Of a stretch of 64,000 nucleotides of DNA, positions 59,826-64,000 are shown in pieces (position 1 is the first letter of the stretch; every line of letters starts with the position of its first letter). Both the position numbers and the translations under genes were made by a program. This DNA comes from Brevibacterium sanguinis (lineage in GTDB: Bacteria; Actinomycetota; Actinomycetes; Actinomycetales; Brevibacteriaceae), in the NCBI RefSeq assembly GCF_003315415.1, contig NZ_QNSB01000012.1, positions 52,007 to 116,006 of the forward strand, in the 5' to 3' direction. The notes under the pieces are model-generated. The model saw nothing but the letters and a program-made list of their open reading frames with translations. It had not been told where the DNA came from and made no database searches.

Positions 59826-62294
59826 TCACGAATCGAGCAGCTTCGCCAGCTCCTCGGTCGTGGTCACCGGCAGCGAGCATTCGGTCCCGCGGCAGACGAT
59901 CGCAGCCCCGTCCGGCACGGCGACCTCATCCCCGTGCTCGTCCCTCACCCCGGTGGAGCTCACGAGCAGTGTGACGGCGGGGTGACGAGCCGCCACGGCA
60001 AGAAGGTCGGCATCCCGAGTGGCCACCCTCACCGGGGCAAGTGCACGTTCGGCCTGCCACAGAGCATGGCCGCAGCCCCGTGGAGCCCTCCCGGCGAGCG
60101 CCCGGTAGACGCCGAGGAGCCTGTCGCGGATCTGCAGGACCTGGCTCGTCGTCAGCGGTCCGTCGCTCCCGAGTTCCCCGAGGAGCAGCATCGCCTCGGC
60201 GGCTGCGGCCCGGCCGGAGGGCAGCGCATTGTCGACAGGGTCGGCGGTGCGTACAGCGAGAATCTCATCGCCCTGGGAGTCGAAGACCTCGAAGGAGTCC
60301 GACGACTCCTCCGCCCCGGTGCCTGCCGCAGCCGCACCCGCGACGCCGGCGGAGGTCCCCGCGAGTCCGGATGTGAACGTGGCGACCACCTCGGCGGCGA
60401 GCCTGCCGAGCTCCTGTCCGTCGAACGCGTCCTCGTCGACGAACAGCCTGCCTTCGATCAGTCCGACCTCCTGCAGCTGCCGCACAGTGATCCCTGCGGT
60501 GAGGAACTGCGCCCAGTCCGCCAGCCCGGGGAGACCGGGGCCAGGGACGCCGTCGGTGGAGCTCCGCTGGAGCCCGTCCCTCTTGAATGCCGTGTACGCG
60601 GTCTCCCACACAGTCGCCGCCGCAGCCGCCCAGGCAACCGCCCGCGTGGTGGTGTCGGAGTCCGTGTCGACCCCACGTCTGAAGGCCGCGCCACCTGCCA
60701 GCCCACCCACGTACAGTGCCGCCTCGGCGAGGGCGGTGGTCGCCAGGGAGTTCCATTCGGTGATGGTCTTCTCGTCGCGGGCGGGTGCCGGTCGCTCATC
60801 GAGGAGCTCTTTCAGACTGCTTCTCTGGGCGATGGTCGCCGGAGTGTCCCACGGTGCGGGGTGGTCCGCGTCGAGTGGTGCCTTATCGTCTCGGAGCCAG
60901 TCGATGATTCCCGTCGCCGCGACCACCGCGCCGGAGAGCTCTGCGCCGGCAGGAGAGTTGACCAACCCGAGCACACCGCCGGCGTTCGCCGGAAACTCCT
61001 CGGGTCGCACCGCATAGGCCGCACCTTCTTCGAGGACGCCCTCGGCGTTGAGCGAATCCGCGTCGAGCGCCGCGATGAACCGGTCTCCGCCCGCCGTCAT
61101 GTCCGCGATGAGGAAGTACGCCGTGTCCTCGACCTCACGCTCGGCCAGGGCCGTCCATTTGGAATCGGGGTTGAGCGAGCGCTCGACCTTCGTCCACTGC
61201 ACGGCCGCGCGCAGGTAGAGCGCATTGTCGTAGAGCATCTTCTCGAAGTGGGGGACGAACCACTGCCGGTCGACGCTGTAGCGCGCGATGCCGCCCCGCA
61301 CCTGGTCGCGCATCCCGCCGCTGGCGATCCGCGCGAAGGTGTTCCGGACGGCGATGAGGCAGTCGAGGGCGAGCTCGCCGGTCAGGTGCCCGTCCGCCCC
61401 GAGGCGGTCGACGGCATCGGGGGCCAGCGCCTCCCGCACGCGGTCGCTGCCGTCGGGGGCGAGGGCCTCCCGCACGCGATCGCTGCCGGACGTCTCTCGC
61501 GTCGAGGTTTCCAGCTCACTCGTCGAGGTTCCCGACTCGCTCGCCGAGGTGCCTGACCCGGCCACCTCCGGCGTCGGCACGCCTGACTCCACCGCCTCGG
61601 CGCCCCGGCGCAGACGCTCGAACGTCGCCATGAGCTGCAGGAGGTTCATCAGCGGCGGGAACTTCGGAGCGCCGCCGAATCCGCCCCACGCCGGATCGTA
61701 GGAGTCGAGCAGCGTCGCGGCCGCCTCGTCGAGCTCGTCCGCGCGCAGCGACTCGCGCGTCGCCTCGGCGGGCAGCGCCTTCGTCACCGCCGTCGCCATC
61801 TCGGCCAGACCCCGGTCCATCCTCCGGGTCATCTCGTCGACCTCGGCGCGGCGGTCGGCCCAGGTCTCCGACACGGCCGTGAGCACCTGGGTGAACGAGG
61901 GCAGGTTCCCCCGCGGCGCGGGTGGGAAGTAGGTGCCGGCGTAGAAGGGGCTGCCGCCGGGCGTGGCGAAGATCGTCATCGGCCAGCCGCCCTGGCCGCG
62001 CATCGCCTGAAGTGCGTTCATGTAGTAGGAGTCGATGTCGGGCAGCTCCTCGCGATCGATCTTGATCGGGAGGAACCGTTCGTTGACGATGCGGGCGACG
62101 GCTTCGTCCTCGAAGGACTCGTGGGCCATGACGTGGCACCAGTGGCACGTCGAGTAGCCGATCGAGATGAGGAGGGGGACATCGCGGCGGGCCGCCTCGG
62201 CGAGGTTCTCCTTCGTCCACATCCGCCAGTCGACGGGATTGTCGGCGTGGGCGCGGAGGTAGGGGCTGGTGGATGACGCGAGTTCATTGGCCAT
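59826..62294 (-). CDS. Thioredoxin-domain protein of the YyaL/DUF255 family
   Basis: An 822-residue protein. The N-terminal thioredoxin-like domain carries STCHWCHVMAHESFED with Cys50 and Cys53, and NERFLPIKIDREELPDID; the GGWPMTIFATPGGSPFYAGTYFPP block completes the DUF255 signature. The rest is a six-hairpin-glycosidase-like alpha barrel (LLDSYDPAWGGFGGAPKFP, ISGGMRDQ...GGIARYSVDRQWFVPHFEKMLYDNA). The function is unknown, though relatives include human SPATA20. A low-complexity insertion with a 12-residue tandem repeat (GSDRVREALAPD twice) lies near residues 255-290. The protein is cytoplasmic and monocistronic. Confidence 0.92.
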   Translation of the reverse strand: MANELASSTSPYLRAHADNPVDWRMWTKENLAEAARRDVPLLISIGYSTCHWCHVMAHESFEDEAVARIVNERFLPIKIDREELPDIDSYYMNALQAMRGQGGWPMTIFATPGGSPFYAGTYFPPAPRGNLPSFTQVLTAVSETWADRRAEVDEMTRRMDRGLAEMATAVTKALPAEATRESLRADELDEAAATLLDSYDPAWGGFGGAPKFPPLMNLLQLMATFERLRRGAEAVESGVPTPEVAGSGTSASESGTSTSELETSTRETSGSDRVREALAPDGSDRVREALAPDAVDRLGADGHLTGELALDCLIAVRNTFARIASGGMRDQVRGGIARYSVDRQWFVPHFEKMLYDNALYLRAAVQWTKVERSLNPDSKWTALAEREVEDTAYFLIADMTAGGDRFIAALDADSLNAEGVLEEGAAYAVRPEEFPANAGGVLGLVNSPAGAELSGAVVAATGIIDWLRDDKAPLDADHPAPWDTPATIAQRSSLKELLDERPAPARDEKTITEWNSLATTALAEAALYVGGLAGGAAFRRGVDTDSDTTTRAVAWAAAAATVWETAYTAFKRDGLQRSSTDGVPGPGLPGLADWAQFLTAGITVRQLQEVGLIEGRLFVDEDAFDGQELGRLAAEVVATFTSGLAGTSAGVAGAAAAGTGAEESSDSFEVFDSQGDEILAVRTADPVDNALPSGRAAAAEAMLLLGELGSDGPLTTSQVLQIRDRLLGVYRALAGRAPRGCGHALWQAERALAPVRVATRDADLLAVAARHPAVTLLVSSTGVRDEHGDEVAVPDGAAIVCRGTECSLPVTTTEELAKLLDS
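61417..61488 (-). repeat. 36-bp tandem repeat inside the YyaL-type gene
   Basis: Two head-to-tail copies, 61417-61452 and 61453-61488, differing at three bases and encoding the 12-residue unit GSDRVREALAPD. In frame, so copy number can change without disrupting the gene. Confidence 0.8.
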
Positions 62295-62492
62295 GCTTCC
62301 AGCGTCTCACGGGAGGCAAGGGGCGTTGACCCCCTGTTGACCCCTTTGCCGTCCCTCACCACGTCGTCTCACAAGCCTCTCCATTGGGCGGGAACAGCCT
62401 GCTCCGGACCCGACGACCCGGGATATCCTGGCTGTACGGCTACGGGTGTCGTGGACCTGCGATCCGTCGCCGTCCAAGAGAAGGGTGGAATG

Positions 62493-62960
62493 ATGAACGC
62501 GCACAACCCCGAAGAGATCTCGGTGCTCTCCGTCGAGGACTGCTGGAACTGCCTGCGCAGCACGGACATCGGATGTCTCGCCGTGGTCATCGATGATGGT
62601 CCCGACATCTTCCCGATCAACTACGCCGTCGACCACTCGGCGATCGTGTTCCGGTCCGGTGAGGGGACGAAGGTCGACGCGGTCCTGGAGAACCCGCGCG
62701 TCGCGTTCGAGGTCGACGGCTTCGACCCCGAGAACGACACCGCGTGGAGCGTGGTGCTCAAGGGCCGGGCCGCACCGATCAAGGACACCGACGAACTCCT
62801 CGACACCGTGTCCCTCGACATCTCCCCTTGGCAGGCCGGGCCGAAGAACCGGTTCATCAGGATCGTCGCCGAGGTGGTCACCGGCAGACGCTTCCGCGTG
62901 GCGGATTCGATGCTCTGGGACTCCTCCCTCAACACCGCGAACCGGGCCCCGAAGGAGTAG
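62493..62960 (+). CDS. PPOX-fold flavin-binding protein (pyridoxamine 5'-phosphate oxidase-like)
   Basis: About 155 residues; ATG 62490 and 62493 are adjacent and I prefer the second, spaced from AAGGGTGGA. The pattern LRSTDIGCLAVVIDDGPDIFPINYAVDHSAIVFRSGEGTK, then RVAFEVDGFDPENDTAWSVVLKGRA, is the split beta-barrel of the PNPOx/PPOX class used by small FMN- or F420-binding proteins. The substrate is unknown. The C-terminus NRAPKE is the first copy of a 30-base tandem repeat that continues beyond the stop. Confidence 0.85.
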   Translation: MNAHNPEEISVLSVEDCWNCLRSTDIGCLAVVIDDGPDIFPINYAVDHSAIVFRSGEGTKVDAVLENPRVAFEVDGFDPENDTAWSVVLKGRAAPIKDTDELLDTVSLDISPWQAGPKNRFIRIVAEVVTGRRFRVADSMLWDSSLNTANRAPKE

Positions 62961-63052
62961 GACTCCGCGAACCGGGCCCCGAAGGAGTAGGACTCCGCGA
63001 ACCGGGCGCCGCAAGAGCAGGGCCCGCGAACCGGGCGCCGAAGGAGTAGGGC
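62935..63052 (+). repeat. 30-bp tandem repeat, four copies, starting inside the PPOX gene and repeating its stop codon
   Basis: Copies start at 62935, 62965, 62995 and 63024. The first two are identical over almost all of the unit, the third has base changes that remove the stop, and the fourth is one base out of frame. Each intact unit encodes NRAPKE followed by TAG. Confidence 0.85.
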
Positions 63053-63088
63053 CCGGACCTGCGGGAGGAGGTCCCCGCGGGAGGAGGC

Positions 63089-63937
63089 TCAGAAGTCCGC
63101 GATCATCCCGACGAGCCGGTCGGGAACATTGGTGATGATCCCATCGGCGCCGAGGTCGATCGCCCGCTCCATGTCCGCGGCCTCGTCGACGGTCCAGACC
63201 AGGCTCGACATTCCCAGCTCGTGGACGGCGTGGAGGAACAGGGCGTCGGCTTCGCGACGCTCGGGGTTGATCTGGTCGACCCAGCCGGCGAACCCGCGCA
63301 GCTCGTCCAGGCCCGGGCGGCCGAGCAGCCCGACGGGGATCTCCGGCGCGAGGACGTGGAGGTCCCGGATGAAGCCCCAGTCGGCGGACTGGACGACGAG
63401 CAGCCCTGCCGCCAGCGCCCGCTCGAGGTAGCCGGGTGCCGATTCGAACTCACGGACGATCGCCTCGGCGATGCCCGGGTACTGATGGGGGTGCTTGACC
63501 TCGAGGAGCAGTCCCGTGCGGGTCGAGTGGACGAGGGCGAGCACCTCGGCGAGGTGAGGGACCGCAGTCCCGGCGAAGGACGGGCACTTCCAGCCGCCGG
63601 CGTCGAGGACCGCGATCTCCTCGCTGGTGAACGAGGCGATCCGGTAGTCCTCACGGCCCGGGAACCGGGTGCGGGCATCGGTGGTGCGCTCGAGCGTGTC
63701 GTCGTGGATGACGATGAGCTCGCCGTCCCTGCTCATGTGCAGGTCGATCTCGATCATGTCCGCGCCCTGCTCGACGCCCGCCGAGAAGGCCGGCATCGTG
63801 TTCTCCGGGAACCGGGCGGAGGCGCCGCGATGGGCGATGACCAGCGGCGGCACGCGGGTGTGCACGGAGGCCGAGGTGTGCAGGTCGCCGCGCTGGGGTG
63901 CGTCGGGCACGGACTGGGTCAGGAGCGTGATGGGCAT
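63089..63937 (-). CDS. Glycerophosphodiester phosphodiesterase
   Basis: A 282-residue protein. VIAHRGASARFPENT (His36, Arg37, Glu45), EIDLHMSRDGELIVIHDDTLERTT (Glu63, Asp65, His78) and LLLEVKHP are the GDPD catalytic and metal-binding residues in order. It has no signal peptide, so it probably acts in the cytoplasm, hydrolysing glycerophosphodiesters to glycerol-3-phosphate and an alcohol. It could recycle glycerol-phosphate from lipid or teichoic-acid turnover. The start is the ATG at 63937; upstream sequence continues to the window edge without another gene. Confidence 0.93.
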   Translation of the reverse strand: MPITLLTQSVPDAPQRGDLHTSASVHTRVPPLVIAHRGASARFPENTMPAFSAGVEQGADMIEIDLHMSRDGELIVIHDDTLERTTDARTRFPGREDYRIASFTSEEIAVLDAGGWKCPSFAGTAVPHLAEVLALVHSTRTGLLLEVKHPHQYPGIAEAIVREFESAPGYLERALAAGLLVVQSADWGFIRDLHVLAPEIPVGLLGRPGLDELRGFAGWVDQINPERREADALFLHAVHELGMSSLVWTVDEAADMERAIDLGADGIITNVPDRLVGMIADF

Positions 63938-64000
63938 GGGGACTCCGACACCACCACGCGGGCGGTTGCCTGGGCGGCTGCGGCGGCGACTGTGTGGGAC

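Overview
The window looks like chromosome of a high-GC Gram-positive bacterium (Actinomycetota). Gene content suggests a Micrococcales member such as Brevibacterium: two TagGH/Wzm-Wzt type wall-polymer exporters, an LCP ligase, a fused TAXI-TRAP permease, M13 and M18 peptidases, and a DUF3618/holin-X cassette. The genus is inferred from gene style only; there is no rRNA or tRNA gene here.

Positions 1-29,500 form a large cell-envelope polysaccharide/teichoic acid locus. It opens with the 3' part of a CDP-glycerol glycerophosphotransferase, followed by an XcbB/Asp2-like alpha/beta hydrolase and, convergently, a glycoside-hydrolase lipoprotein. An AT-richer block (about 5.2-10.9 kb) carries a PP-loop ATP-pyrophosphatase-like protein, a membrane-anchored coiled-coil methyltransferase and a two-domain glycosyltransferase. 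Next is a minus-strand operon whose seven genes all overlap. In transcription order they are a CapD-type 4,6-dehydratase, a WecA-type initiating phosphotransferase, two GT4 glycosyltransferases, an ABC-2 permease, its ATPase and a DUF6270 protein. Divergent from it is a GT4-like/GT2 two-domain glycosyltransferase, then a divergent pair for UDP-ManNAcA synthesis (UDP-GlcNAc 2-epimerase and UDP-ManNAc dehydrogenase). A short AT-richer stretch (25.0-26.6 kb) holds a small membrane protein and an unrecognised protein. A second TagGH-like exporter with an attached alpha/beta-hydrolase-like gene ends the locus. Read together: precursor synthesis, lipid-linked initiation, chain assembly, possible capping by methylation, ABC export and LCP attachment (33.6-34.6 kb).

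Positions 29,500-38,000 hold an FAD oxidoreductase, a rhodanese overlapping a VanZ-like protein, alpha-phosphoglucomutase, the LCP protein, an MFS transporter and a toxin-antitoxin-like pair (HTH antitoxin plus an extended PIN protein).

Positions 38,000-50,500 hold a three-gene cell-surface/stress-like cassette (helical membrane protein, holin-X/DUF1469, DUF3618), a stand-alone fumarate reductase/L-aspartate oxidase-like flavoprotein with a divergent LysR regulator, a CopC-like protein, an M13 metallopeptidase, a DUF1684 protein and an M18 aminopeptidase.

Positions 50,500-64,000 hold a TAXI-TRAP transporter, a DrrAB-like drug exporter, an RHH regulator/DUF4097 pair with a perfect 21-bp palindromic operator candidate, an ABC-class ATPase, a YyaL-type thioredoxin-domain protein, a PPOX flavoprotein ending in a 30-bp tandem repeat, and a glycerophosphodiester phosphodiesterase. 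Strong palindromic hairpins separate several convergent gene pairs.
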